Source of the DNA: Candidatus Avelusimicrobium fimicolum
Lineage (GTDB): Bacteria > Elusimicrobiota > Elusimicrobia > Elusimicrobiales > Elusimicrobiaceae
Direction: 5' to 3'
DNA: 58,674 nt
Assembly: GCA_900541355.1 (NCBI GenBank)
Contig: UQJU01000006.1
Location: 1-58,674, forward strand
Positions 48,640 to 58,394 of the stretch are shown here, one piece after another. A program made the position numbers and the translations under genes. How positions within the stretch are numbered: the stretch's first letter is position 1; each line of letters opens with the position of its first letter. The notes under the pieces are model-generated. The model was given only the letters and a program-made list of their open reading frames with translations, was not told where the DNA came from and did not search any database.

Positions 48640-51600
48640 TTATAAGTCCGCCGCCGCAAACGTACGCACGAAAACAGCACTGCACCGGACTGTTCTACCG
48701 GGGAAAATTTTTTCCGCCGCCCGGCGGTAAATATCCAACTGCAAACGGTATTTTTTATCTAATAATTCTTGCTCCTGCCCCGGCTTAACTTTATCCGTTT
48801 TATAATCTACAATCCACACGCGGTTGTCTGCCGTTGTTAATACGGCATCCATTACACCGGATTCTACTTCGCCGTTTTCTTCCAAGTACGAAAAGGGCAT
48901 CTCACACCCCAACACCCTGCACGCGGAAAGTTCGGCAAATAAAGAACTCTGCGCAAACGGCAACAATACTTCCCGCGCCTCGTTGGCTCTGTGTGGTGCG
49001 GCGCATTTGACGCAAGCCAATGCAACAGCCTGTTCGGGCATTTGCTTTTGCGAAAGCATTAATTCCAATGCCCGGTGGCACACCGTACCCAACTCCGCCC
49101 CGGCGCGTTGTTCCTCGGTCAGCAAATTAGGGTCAGCCAATTCGCTGGGAGCGCGCAACTGGTCCTCACTTATCCACTTTTGGTAACAGGCCTTGCGCGC
49201 ATCATATGAGGCCCGCCAACGCGCAACATCCCGCTCCGCGCCTTGGCTGGCGGCACTTTCGTTATGACGGTAACGGAAATTTTCCGGAGGTTCATATGCC
49301 TCATAGCAAACAGGAACGGATAATTCTCCGTCCGTCAATGTTTTGGGCAAGGTTTCCCCGTCCGGGAAGAGGCCCGCCGACACGAACGGAGCCGCCGCTT
49401 TGGCGGCATCTTTGCGGGCATCCGCAATTAAAAGCATTTTTTCCCGCGCACGTGTTAAAGCCACATACAGAACACGGACTTCTTCACACTTGCCGTGCTT
49501 TTTTTGTTCTTCTTCCAAAAAGGCTAAATTTACATCACAAATTTTTCCCACACGCAGGCCGTGCATATTATACTGCCAGGAAAAAATATGCTTCACCGGA
49601 TCAGCCGACGAGGAGGAATCCTTTTTCGTCATATCCGCCAAAATGACCACCGGAAACTGCAACCCCTTAGACTTATGTACCGTTAAAACAGATACGGCAT
49701 CCAACGCATCATCCGCGGTGGAAGCAGCCAAACGGTCGGGATGTTCCTCCAACAGCGTTTGCACATCAGCCAAAAATTGCGAAAGGGAAGCAGGCCCGTC
49801 CGCAGCATATCCGTCCGCCAGGCCCGCCAAACGTTTTAGATTTCCCAGTGTCCGCTCGCCCTCGTAGGCGGCCGCACACGCTTCGGGCAGAAAAGTATCT
49901 TCCAAAATATCGGTTAAAAAATCTTTTAGCCCCCGGCGCCCGGCCAAACGGCTGAATTTGTTCAAAACGGCAAATGCGCGGGCCAGTTTTTCTTCGGTAG
50001 GTTTCGCATAGAGGGAAAGTTCCCCGCGATTGGCAACTTGGTACAATTCCTCATCTGTAAACCCGAACAGCGGACTGCGCAGGGTCCCCGTTAACGAAAT
50101 TTTATCCTCCGGGTCCGATACGGCGCGTAAAAAGTTCAAAAAGTCGCTCACTTCCTGCTTGCGGTAAAACTTTTTGTCCGTTTCCACATTAAAAGCAATA
50201 CCGCGGCGGCGCAGAGCCTCGGTATAGGGTGTAGCGGTAGTGGCGGCACGAGTGAGCAGTGCAATATCCTTCAACTGCAATTTGCGCCCGTCAGCCAAAG
50301 TTAAAACCCCTACATTTTGACTAATCCAATCCGCAATGCGTTCGGCCTGGTTATCGCGGAAGTCGTCCGCTGACGGCACCTTTTCCCCTTCGGGCGCAGG
50401 CACAAAAATCCATTGAACAGCCCCGTTGCGCAGCGTCTTGCCGGTGTAAATGGGCACATAAGCAGGCTGAAAGGCCGTTTGCTGAATCATCGCGCGGGAA
50501 CAAACGGAATTGGCTGTTTCCACAATTTCGGGTGTACTGCGGAAGTTCTCCTGCAAAAAGCACTTCTCGCCGCCTTGGCGCAAAATCAAATCGGTAAACA
50601 ATTCGTAAGCCGTAATATCCGCCCCGCGAAAACGATAAATAGATTGTTTCGGGTCGCCCACTACATACAATTTGCCCGGCTCCAACCGCACCTCTTGCCA
50701 GCGGGAAGCGTGCCTGTTTTTAGCCTCAGCCAAAAACAGCAACAATTCCCCTTGCACCGGGTCGGTGTCTTGAAATTCATCAATAAACAGCACGTCAAAT
50801 TTGGCTTTTAACTGCTCCCGCACAGACGGATTTTGCAAAAGTAAATTGCGGGTTTTTACAATCAAGTCGTCAAAACTGAGCAACCCTTCCCGCGCATAAT
50901 CCTGGCGGATAAGGGCCGTAATGTCCTGGACCAAGTTATACGCGGACAGGAAAATATACTGTTTTTCGGGTGTGGTTTTGCCCGCAAAATCAATAAGCGA
51001 ACAAGCCTCCTCAAAAGATTCGTCATCCCAGCCTTTGGCTTGGTCCCCCGAATTTAGTTTCACATATTCGCCTGCGGGGTCCGAAAAGGATTCCCCTTTC
51101 AAAAAAGCGGCAGTTCTTTTTAATGATTCCGCCGCCCACACAAGCATTTTTTCTACTTTGCGGGGTTTCTTTATTTCCGCCGAAAAGGACTCCGCCATTT
51201 CCTTAGCGCGGGAGGATTTTTCCAGGCACGAGGCCGCCAGTAAATTTTGGTGGGCATAATAATCGTAAGATTCTATTTTGCCGCTGCACAGTTCCGCCGC
51301 GAAGTCTTTTAAGTCCGGTAAGGAAATTTCCCCCAGCACTTGTTTCCATTGTGCGGCACGCGGGGCATTAAGGCCCAGTTCGCTATCCAAAAAAGCGTTC
51401 CAGCGGGCATTAAACAGTTGTGCGGCCTTTTGCCCCGCATCTATTTGGGCATTGGGCGAAAGCCCGGCTTCCAACGGGAACGATTTTAAAATATCCGCGC
51501 AAAAACCGTGAATTGTACCGATAGAAGCCCTGTCCAAACGCGAGAGCGCGGCTTCGGCACGCTGTACCAAATCTTCGCGTTGCACCTCCGGGAAATACTC

Positions 51601-51936
51601 CCGCAAAAGCGCCAGCGTACTGTCTTGTTTTTCTGGTTGTACACCGTCCGTTTTTTGCGGAGTTTCTTCTGCTCCTTGCTGTTCCCGGTCTATTTCTTTT
51701 TTGACGGCAGCCACCAAATTTTGCAGTTTGGCGACAAAGCGTGTTTTAATTTCGGCGGCGGCTTTTTCGGTAAATGTCAGCGCTACCAATTTTTCAACCG
51801 GCGTATTTTGCGCCAGCACCGCCAAACACAGGCGGTCAATCAGCAAGGTGGTTTTACCTGTACCGGCTCCGGCCTCCACCACAATATTTACGCCCATCCG
51901 CGTTTGCGCTTTCAAACGGTCCTCGGTAAAACTCAT
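48640..51936 (-). CDS. addA: AddA-type helicase-nuclease (UvrD/RecB superfamily)
   Basis: 1098 residues. The Walker A is VEAGAGTGKTTL (20-31), Walker B is FIDEFQDTDPVQ, and SF1 motifs IV-VI appear as FRSTPEIV, VHKSKGLQF and VALTRA. The C-terminal nuclease has VWIVDYKTDKV and the QLDIY motif. It unwinds and trims double-strand ends, with AddB, so RecA can load. It overlaps addB by four bases. Confidence 0.92.
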   Translation of the reverse strand: MSFTEDRLKAQTRMGVNIVVEAGAGTGKTTLLIDRLCLAVLAQNTPVEKLVALTFTEKAAAEIKTRFVAKLQNLVAAVKKEIDREQQGAEETPQKTDGVQPEKQDSTLALLREYFPEVQREDLVQRAEAALSRLDRASIGTIHGFCADILKSFPLEAGLSPNAQIDAGQKAAQLFNARWNAFLDSELGLNAPRAAQWKQVLGEISLPDLKDFAAELCSGKIESYDYYAHQNLLAASCLEKSSRAKEMAESFSAEIKKPRKVEKMLVWAAESLKRTAAFLKGESFSDPAGEYVKLNSGDQAKGWDDESFEEACSLIDFAGKTTPEKQYIFLSAYNLVQDITALIRQDYAREGLLSFDDLIVKTRNLLLQNPSVREQLKAKFDVLFIDEFQDTDPVQGELLLFLAEAKNRHASRWQEVRLEPGKLYVVGDPKQSIYRFRGADITAYELFTDLILRQGGEKCFLQENFRSTPEIVETANSVCSRAMIQQTAFQPAYVPIYTGKTLRNGAVQWIFVPAPEGEKVPSADDFRDNQAERIADWISQNVGVLTLADGRKLQLKDIALLTRAATTATPYTEALRRRGIAFNVETDKKFYRKQEVSDFLNFLRAVSDPEDKISLTGTLRSPLFGFTDEELYQVANRGELSLYAKPTEEKLARAFAVLNKFSRLAGRRGLKDFLTDILEDTFLPEACAAAYEGERTLGNLKRLAGLADGYAADGPASLSQFLADVQTLLEEHPDRLAASTADDALDAVSVLTVHKSKGLQFPVVILADMTKKDSSSSADPVKHIFSWQYNMHGLRVGKICDVNLAFLEEEQKKHGKCEEVRVLYVALTRAREKMLLIADARKDAAKAAAPFVSAGLFPDGETLPKTLTDGELSVPVCYEAYEPPENFRYRHNESAASQGAERDVARWRASYDARKACYQKWISEDQLRAPSELADPNLLTEEQRAGAELGTVCHRALELMLSQKQMPEQAVALACVKCAAPHRANEAREVLLPFAQSSLFAELSACRVLGCEMPFSYLEENGEVESGVMDAVLTTADNRVWIVDYKTDKVKPGQEQELLDKKYRLQLDIYRRAAEKIFPGRTVRCSAVFVRTFAAADL

Positions 51937-54900
51937 TTAATCGCCTCCTGTAATGATTTATAGGCCGCACTCTTACGCGCCCGCAAAAGTGATTTGAAAC
52001 TATCCCGGCGGCACAACGCGGCATACGGACAATATTGGCATTTTTTCTCTTTATCATCCGGATTGATAAAGAAAATTCCGTTTTTCACATAATCTGTCAG
52101 CAATACCAAAAACCGGCACGCACGCGGCAAAACATCTTCAAACGCGGCGGGAGGCAAATCGCTCCGGTGGTATTTGGGGCCAATAGCCAACAGGCAAGAC
52201 CCAGCCGACCCGTATCCTTTCAGTTCCTGCATTTGGCGCGCAAGCAATACATACACAAAGGGCTGAAAAATCAAGTGTTTAAAAATATCCGAAGCCAAAT
52301 CTTTCGTACCCTTGCGGGAAGATTTGTAATCGTCAATGCGGAAAAGTTTATGCTTTTCATCCACGTCCACACGGTCAATAATTCCGCGCAAGCGCAAAGG
52401 TAATGCGGCGGAAGGCTCCAACGAAACGGGAATTTCAAACTTAGCGGGTACAAAATCGCCTTGGTCGTGCAAATCATCCAGTACGAAATTTCCCAATAAC
52501 TCTTTAATATTTTGTAATAAAAGTTCCCACACTACGGGATAAATACCGAATTGGCGGTAACTGTCCGCGCCGTAATGTTTTTCAACCGCCCGGTTTAAAT
52601 ACTCCAAGGCGGCTTCATCAAACAATTCGTGAGTGAGGCCGCGCTGATACAGGCCCTCGTAAAAATCCTTTAAAATTTCGTGATAAACGGTACCGCGCAA
52701 ATTGGGCGGGAGTTCCTGGCGGCTTAACGGCTCGTCCTCTTGGCGCAGTTTAAGTCCCTTTTCAAAAAAGATACGCATCGGGCATTGGCCTAACTTTTGC
52801 AAAGTAGAAGGCGAAAAGCCCAATTTATTTTCTTGCGCAAAAATCTCCGCACCGCTCGTAATCACGCCATCATAGGCATTTAACGGACCGTTTTTAGACA
52901 GCCCTGCCGAAGCGGCCAACGAATCGGCAATTCCCGGCGTAAGCATTTGCGCAAGGACATATTTTTTAGCCGCATTTTCCGGGGTAAAAATAAAAGTATA
53001 GGAAAGTTCCTTCGGAGTTAAAAAAGTCTCTGCCACAGCGGATAACTTTTCAGACAGGCGGCCGCTGACACGCAAGGTGTCTTCCCCTTGCCAGTTTATA
53101 AGCGCGGCACGGGCCAGTTCAGCCAAATAAACAGACGGAGAAATTTCCTTGCCGTCGGAACCGCGCCGCGCATAAAGGGCATAGAGGTTTTCTCTTGCCG
53201 AAGATGCCGCCGCAAAAAAGAAAAGTTTTTCCTCATCTCCTCTATCTAAACTTTGGTTAATCCAGTAACCCAACACATCACGCAAAATATAGCGGTGATA
53301 ATCACGCAAAACGGGGTCCTCTGGCATTAAAAGCGGAAAAACTTTATCGTTTAGGCCTAATACAAACACGGCTTTGAACGAAAGGCCACGCGCACGCACG
53401 GCATCCGTAAACACCACGCCTCCGCGGACCGTTTCGGCCTCGTTAAATGTAAGCCCGCGCACCGCATCAGACAATTCTTCCAAAAACTCGCCAGCCTGTG
53501 CCAGCGGACGCAACACACGGTATGAGGCCAAACTTTGAATACGCTCGCATACCGCGTGATAAATTTCCGCATCTTTTCCTTCAAAAACGGCTGTATCAGT
53601 CAGTTCTTCCAGCAAGGCCAAGGCTTCCTGCGACAAAACGCCCCACTCCCCCGCACGGTCTAATTGTTCCAAGCGGTCTTTGATGTGCGTGAGCCACGCT
53701 AAAAACTCCGGGTCATAATTTTTAGTTTGCGGGAGCAAATCCTGCCATTGGCTGAAATCCCGGTTGACCAAAGAACGCGAAATGAGCGCGCGCCATTTAT
53801 TTTTGGAAGCGTGCTTAAAGTATGGCGAGGACACCAAAGATAACACCAAATTACGTTCAAAACCGTTCTGCGCCAAAGCAAACAAATTCAAGCAAAAACC
53901 CCCCAGCGGATAATGCGTAACCGGATAGGAAAAAGAGGCATTTAGCGGAATACAATTTTGCTTGAACACTCGGCGGAGTTCATCTTGGTATGGAGTTACC
54001 GTGCGGGCGATAACCGCAATATCCGCAAAAGAATAGCCGTCCTTTTCCACCAGACGCAAAATTTCTTTGGCGGTAAAAAACAACTCGCCGGAAGCATCGG
54101 CCGCACTCACAATTTGCACGCCGGGTGTTTTTGCTCCCTCTCCGGCCGAAAAAATATTTAGCCCGGTTTGTCCCAGTGCGCCAAAGGCACCTTTCTCGCT
54201 ATTTTCCCCGCCGGAAGATAACCAGTTCGTTTCAAAAAATTTCCGGGCAAAGCGGTATGCCGGGTGGTTCATATACGGCGCAAAAATAGCCCCTGCATAA
54301 TGCCCGCGCAAACGGTTTACCAATTCCAACTGCCGGCCGGGCATATCGTAAAAACCATAAAATACAATTTGCTTAAATCCTTTTAAAAAGACGGATTTTT
54401 CCACTTGTGAAAGCGCCCGCTCAAAAGCCGCCTGATAGGGACGGTAACCCGGCACCTCTTGTTGGGCTTGCAAATAGCGGCGGTAGAGGCGGTTTAGCCA
54501 AGCCAGGCGCTCCTTATCCGTTTCCAAGGCTCCGTCGTCCGAGGTGCGCAAATATTCATCTATCACATCAGGGCAAGCCAAGGAATCTTCCAAATCGCGA
54601 AGCGAACTTTTAACCGCCTGCACAAATCCGCGCGAAGCAGGATATCGGTTTAGCCCCGGCTCCTGCAATAAGTTCTTAATCAAAAAATCGCGCAAATTAT
54701 CTTGCGGCAGGAGCGGCAAGGTTTCGCCGGGGGCCTCGCTATCCAGAACGGACACCAATGCACCACCCGTCATAAAATGAATATTAGCCGCCGCGCCAAA
54801 TTCCCGCGCTAAGCGTTTTTTTAACTGGTTGGCCACCAAGCCGGAAGAACAAATCACCAGCCACGGAGCCAACATATCCGCACGTTCGGCACGGACGTAA

Positions 54901-54950
54901 CGGACAAAAGCATTTTCCAACGAAAGGTAATGGGCGTAAAAGAGTTTCAT
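51933..54950 (-). CDS. addB: AddB-type nuclease subunit
   Basis: 1005 residues. The N-terminus is UvrD-like without a good Walker A (CSSGLVANQ), as in the Gram-negative AddB branch. The C-terminal PD-(D/E)XK nuclease reads FRIDDYKSS, framed by cysteines in LGQCPMRIFF and KKCQYCPYAALC, which form the 4Fe-4S cluster seen in AddB. With AddA it makes the end-processing complex. The start is 31 bases from the divergent sixA start. Confidence 0.9.
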   Translation of the reverse strand: MKLFYAHYLSLENAFVRYVRAERADMLAPWLVICSSGLVANQLKKRLAREFGAAANIHFMTGGALVSVLDSEAPGETLPLLPQDNLRDFLIKNLLQEPGLNRYPASRGFVQAVKSSLRDLEDSLACPDVIDEYLRTSDDGALETDKERLAWLNRLYRRYLQAQQEVPGYRPYQAAFERALSQVEKSVFLKGFKQIVFYGFYDMPGRQLELVNRLRGHYAGAIFAPYMNHPAYRFARKFFETNWLSSGGENSEKGAFGALGQTGLNIFSAGEGAKTPGVQIVSAADASGELFFTAKEILRLVEKDGYSFADIAVIARTVTPYQDELRRVFKQNCIPLNASFSYPVTHYPLGGFCLNLFALAQNGFERNLVLSLVSSPYFKHASKNKWRALISRSLVNRDFSQWQDLLPQTKNYDPEFLAWLTHIKDRLEQLDRAGEWGVLSQEALALLEELTDTAVFEGKDAEIYHAVCERIQSLASYRVLRPLAQAGEFLEELSDAVRGLTFNEAETVRGGVVFTDAVRARGLSFKAVFVLGLNDKVFPLLMPEDPVLRDYHRYILRDVLGYWINQSLDRGDEEKLFFFAAASSARENLYALYARRGSDGKEISPSVYLAELARAALINWQGEDTLRVSGRLSEKLSAVAETFLTPKELSYTFIFTPENAAKKYVLAQMLTPGIADSLAASAGLSKNGPLNAYDGVITSGAEIFAQENKLGFSPSTLQKLGQCPMRIFFEKGLKLRQEDEPLSRQELPPNLRGTVYHEILKDFYEGLYQRGLTHELFDEAALEYLNRAVEKHYGADSYRQFGIYPVVWELLLQNIKELLGNFVLDDLHDQGDFVPAKFEIPVSLEPSAALPLRLRGIIDRVDVDEKHKLFRIDDYKSSRKGTKDLASDIFKHLIFQPFVYVLLARQMQELKGYGSAGSCLLAIGPKYHRSDLPPAAFEDVLPRACRFLVLLTDYVKNGIFFINPDDKEKKCQYCPYAALCRRDSFKSLLRARKSAAYKSLQEAIK

Positions 54951-55000
54951 AAAATTGTAAAATAGAGATATTATTTTATCTTACATTTTTGGAAGCAAAT

Positions 55001-55456
55001 ATGAAAACGCTTATTATCGTACGCCACGCCAATGCTTTATCCGGTTGGGAAGCCCGAGTAAATACCGACGCGGAACGCCCCCTTTCACCCGAAGGCATAC
55101 AAAAGGCTGCCCAAACAGCCCAAGCCTTAAAAGCCCGAGCAATTGCGCCGGACATCATTTTAACAAGTCCTCTTTTGCGCGCGGTACAAACGGCTGAAAC
55201 CATATCGCAAACCATAGGCGGACAAATTTCCAAAGAAACTGTTTTAAACGGCCTGCACGCAGACCGCGAAGTGTGCGAATTTTTAGCAAACCAAATGCAG
55301 GAGCATAATACGGTAATCGCCGTGGGGCACAACCCCAGTGTAGCCTATGTACTGCATTTATTTTGCAAAGAGATACACCATTTTGCGCCAGGTTCCTTTG
55401 CCGTGCTGAATTTTGAAAATCCGCACCGCCCCCAATTAACCTATTTCGGAGAATAA
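55001..55456 (+). CDS. sixA: SixA-type phosphohistidine phosphatase
   Basis: 151 residues from the ATG at 55001 (GGAAG upstream). The RHG signature IVRHANAL and the second histidine in VGHNPS are present; the Arg of PLLRAVQTAE is also kept. SixA removes phosphate from histidine, for example on HPt or NPr proteins. It is a small cytosolic enzyme. It is followed after three bases by uppP. Confidence 0.9.
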   Translation: MKTLIIVRHANALSGWEARVNTDAERPLSPEGIQKAAQTAQALKARAIAPDIILTSPLLRAVQTAETISQTIGGQISKETVLNGLHADREVCEFLANQMQEHNTVIAVGHNPSVAYVLHLFCKEIHHFAPGSFAVLNFENPHRPQLTYFGE

Positions 55457-55459
55457 TCT

Positions 55460-56239
55460 ATGACTATTTTTGATGCTGTTTTACTAGGCCTTTTACAAGC
55501 CTTAGGAGAATTTTTACCCATTTCCAGTTCGGCCCATTTAGCCCTGCTACCGTATTTTCGCGGGATGGAATATCAAGGACTTGCGTTTGACGTAATGCTC
55601 CACGCGGCCACGCTGCTCGCCGTACTTTTGTACTTTGCCAAAGATTGGTTTGTGCTCATTAAAGACGGGCTTACCCGCCCCACCACACAGGAAGGGCGCA
55701 AATTATGGTACTTAGCCGCCGCCACAGTGCCTGCCGCAGTTGCCGGACTTTTGCTAAATGATTTAGCCGAAAACACTTTTAGAAACCCGCTGATGATAGC
55801 CGTTTGCTTAATGGTGTTTGCCTGCTTGCTCGGTTGGGCGGATAAAAAGGGACGCAAAAATCCCGATACACCCATTTTATTTAGTACGCTAATGATTATC
55901 GGCTGTGCACAAGCCCTGGCACTTATGCCCGGCGTATCACGCAGCGGTATTACCATTACGGCGGCACTCCTGCTGGGCTTATCCCGCAGCACCAGTGCCC
56001 GGATTTCCTTTTTGTTATCCACCCCGATTATTGGGGGGGCCACTTTACTTGAATTGCGCCATTTGACCCCGGCAGATTTTAATATGCCGCTTTTATGGGG
56101 CTTTGTCAGCGCATTTTTAGGGGCCTTACTCGTTATCGGCTGGTTGATGAAATATATCAAAACGCACAGTTTTAATGTGTTTGTTTATTACAGGCTGATT
56201 TTAGGCTTGGTAATTATAGCGTTTTACTTTTGGAAATAG
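55460..56239 (+). CDS. uppP: Undecaprenyl-diphosphatase UppP (BacA)
   Basis: 259 residues with about eight membrane segments. The two motifs GEFLPISSSAHL (Glu and Ser) and PGVSRSGITI (the Arg) are complete. It regenerates undecaprenyl phosphate for peptidoglycan and LPS carriers at the inner membrane. Cotranscribed with sixA; a two-way terminator ends the unit. Confidence 0.95.
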   Translation: MTIFDAVLLGLLQALGEFLPISSSAHLALLPYFRGMEYQGLAFDVMLHAATLLAVLLYFAKDWFVLIKDGLTRPTTQEGRKLWYLAAATVPAAVAGLLLNDLAENTFRNPLMIAVCLMVFACLLGWADKKGRKNPDTPILFSTLMIIGCAQALALMPGVSRSGITITAALLLGLSRSTSARISFLLSTPIIGGATLLELRHLTPADFNMPLLWGFVSAFLGALLVIGWLMKYIKTHSFNVFVYYRLILGLVIIAFYFWK

Positions 56240-56242
56240 TAC

Positions 56243-56274
56243 AAAAAGGGCGGGTATAAAAACCCGCCCTTTTT
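56243..56274. terminator. Bidirectional terminator between uppP and proC
   Basis: AAAAAGGGCGGGT / ACCCGCCCTTTTT, 13 bp perfect. Confidence 0.95.
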
Positions 56275-56290
56275 GAATGGTGTAATTTGA

Positions 56291-57085
56291 TTATTTGGCA
56301 AAGGCTTTGGCTTTTTCCACCGTGGCACCAATCGTGTCCGCCAAAATCTTTTTTAAGTCCGAATCGGCCATAACATCCATACCCGCCGCAGTACAACCGC
56401 CGGGAGTAGCCACCTTTTGGGCGAGTTCCGCCGCAGAAAGCCCCGTGCTTTCCAACATTTTAGCCGCGCCGATAACCGTTTGCAGCGCAAGTTCCGCCGC
56501 CTGTTCCCGGGGCAACCCATAAGCAGCCCCCGCCTGCGATAATGCCTCAATAAAATAATATACAAACGCCGGGCCGGAACCGGATACCGCCGTTGCCGCG
56601 TCAAATACCGGCAAAGAAACCTCAAAGGTTTTACCCAATCCGTCAAATACGCCCATTACTTCCCGGCGGGCGCGCTTGGGGGTTTCCGGCGCAAAGTGGA
56701 AAAGAGTTACCCCCTCTCCCAATGACAAAGGTGTATTGGGCATAATACGGATAACAGGCCATTTTGGAAGCACTTGCTGGATTTTTTCCACACTCCACCC
56801 CAAGGCCATACAAATAAGCGGCTTGGCATTTACGCCGCTAGCCACAATTTGCTCCAACACAGACGGCACTTGCGCGGGCTTAACCGCAACAAACAGCCAG
56901 TTTGCATCGTGAATAACGCGCATATTGTCCGTGCCTGCTTCAATTCCCAGGTCGCTGCGCAGTTTAGCGGCGGATGCTTCCGTATGCACAGAAGCCAAAA
57001 TATCCTCTTTGGCCCAACCGTGCTTTAAAAGTCCTTTAATAATGGCACCGCCCATTTCTCCGGCACCAATAAAACCTAATTTCAT
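56291..57085 (-). CDS. proC: Pyrroline-5-carboxylate reductase
   Basis: 264 residues. N-terminal Rossmann GFIGAGEMGGAI, VKPAQV, MPNTPLSLGEG, and the C-terminal GSGPAFVYYFIEAL and TPGGCTAAG signatures. It makes proline from P5C with NAD(P)H. The ATG overlaps the proA stop by one base (TAATG), completing a proB-proA-proC operon. Confidence 0.96.
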   Translation of the reverse strand: MKLGFIGAGEMGGAIIKGLLKHGWAKEDILASVHTEASAAKLRSDLGIEAGTDNMRVIHDANWLFVAVKPAQVPSVLEQIVASGVNAKPLICMALGWSVEKIQQVLPKWPVIRIMPNTPLSLGEGVTLFHFAPETPKRARREVMGVFDGLGKTFEVSLPVFDAATAVSGSGPAFVYYFIEALSQAGAAYGLPREQAAELALQTVIGAAKMLESTGLSAAELAQKVATPGGCTAAGMDVMADSDLKKILADTIGATVEKAKAFAK

Positions 57086-58386
57086 TATTTGCTCCCTAAT
57101 TTTCTATGCGTAAACGGTTTTGCATCCGGCCCCACATAATCGGCCACAATCTGCCCGTTTCCGTACAACTTATATTTATAAATCGTCAAACCGGCCAAGC
57201 CTACCGGGCCGCGCGCGTGTGTTTTGCCGGTGCTGATACCCACTTCGGCACCAAAGCCATAACGGTAGCCGTCGGCAAAGCGCGTGGACGCGTTGTGATA
57301 GACCCCCGCCGAATCCACCAAATCCATAAAAATTTGGACCTCGTCGTGATTGGCAGTTAAAATACAATCCGTATGGTGCGAGCCATAGCGGTTGATATGT
57401 TCCACGGCTTCCAAAATATTTTTGACCTGCTTAACGGAAAGTTTTTTCTCTCCGTATTCGGTATGCCACTCCTCTACCGGGCCGGATACCGGGGCCAGTT
57501 TTGCGATATCTTCCCCGCCAAACAGTTCCACCCCGTGCTTTACTAAATGTTCCAGCAAGTCCTTTTTAAAGGGTTCGGGCCACGCTTTATCAATCAGCAG
57601 GGTTTCTACCGTATTGCAAGCCGAAGGATACTGCGTTTTGGCATCGGTGCAAATTTGCTTTGCCATTTGTACGTCAGCCGAGCGCGCCACATAAATATGG
57701 CACACCCCGTCTGCGTGCCCCAACACCGGTATTTTGGTATTGGCTTTTACATACGCTAACAGCGAATTGCCACCGCGCGGAATAATCAAATCAAAATATT
57801 GATCAAGTGCCAACATTTGCGCCGATTCCTCGCGCGAGTGAATTAAATTAAGCGCATACGGCGGATAACCGGGCACAGTAGCCAAAGCATTTTGAAGCAC
57901 TTTGGCAAGCGCATCATTCGTATATTGCGCTTCTTTGCCGCCTTTTAACACCGCAGCATTGCCAGACTTAGCAGTAAGTGCGGCAATTTGCGGCACAACA
58001 TCGGGACGGGCCTCAAAAATAACACCTATTAAACCAATGGGACAGGAAATTTTATACAGATTAAGCCCCTCGTCCAATTCCGTGGCGGACAACACTTGCC
58101 CGACAGGGTCCGGCAGTTCTACCATTTCTTCCACTCCGCGGATAACTGTTTCCAGTTTGTCGCGCGTCAGTTTCAGGCGTTCATAAAGAGCCGTCTTCAT
58201 TTTTCCGGCTTCCACGGCTTCTTTTGCGGCCTGTAAATCTAATTGGTTAGCCTGCAAGATTTCATCAGCGTGCACACGCAAGGCACACGCCATTGCGTTT
58301 AAGGCGCGATCCTTGGCTTCCGGCGGCAAGGCACCCAACACATAAGAGGCTTCTTTGGCCTTGGCGGCAATTTCACTTACGTTCAT
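57085..58386 (-). CDS. proA: Gamma-glutamyl phosphate reductase
   Basis: 433 residues from the ATG at 58386, which follows GTGAGGAT. Catalytic Cys in YPSACNTVETLLI, EARPDV, IPRGGNSL, and the final GRGPVGL-like ARGPVGLAGL are all in place. It reduces glutamyl phosphate to glutamate semialdehyde. It starts eight bases after the proB stop. Confidence 0.96.
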   Translation of the reverse strand: MNVSEIAAKAKEASYVLGALPPEAKDRALNAMACALRVHADEILQANQLDLQAAKEAVEAGKMKTALYERLKLTRDKLETVIRGVEEMVELPDPVGQVLSATELDEGLNLYKISCPIGLIGVIFEARPDVVPQIAALTAKSGNAAVLKGGKEAQYTNDALAKVLQNALATVPGYPPYALNLIHSREESAQMLALDQYFDLIIPRGGNSLLAYVKANTKIPVLGHADGVCHIYVARSADVQMAKQICTDAKTQYPSACNTVETLLIDKAWPEPFKKDLLEHLVKHGVELFGGEDIAKLAPVSGPVEEWHTEYGEKKLSVKQVKNILEAVEHINRYGSHHTDCILTANHDEVQIFMDLVDSAGVYHNASTRFADGYRYGFGAEVGISTGKTHARGPVGLAGLTIYKYKLYGNGQIVADYVGPDAKPFTHRKLGSK

Positions 58387-58394
58387 ACAAATCC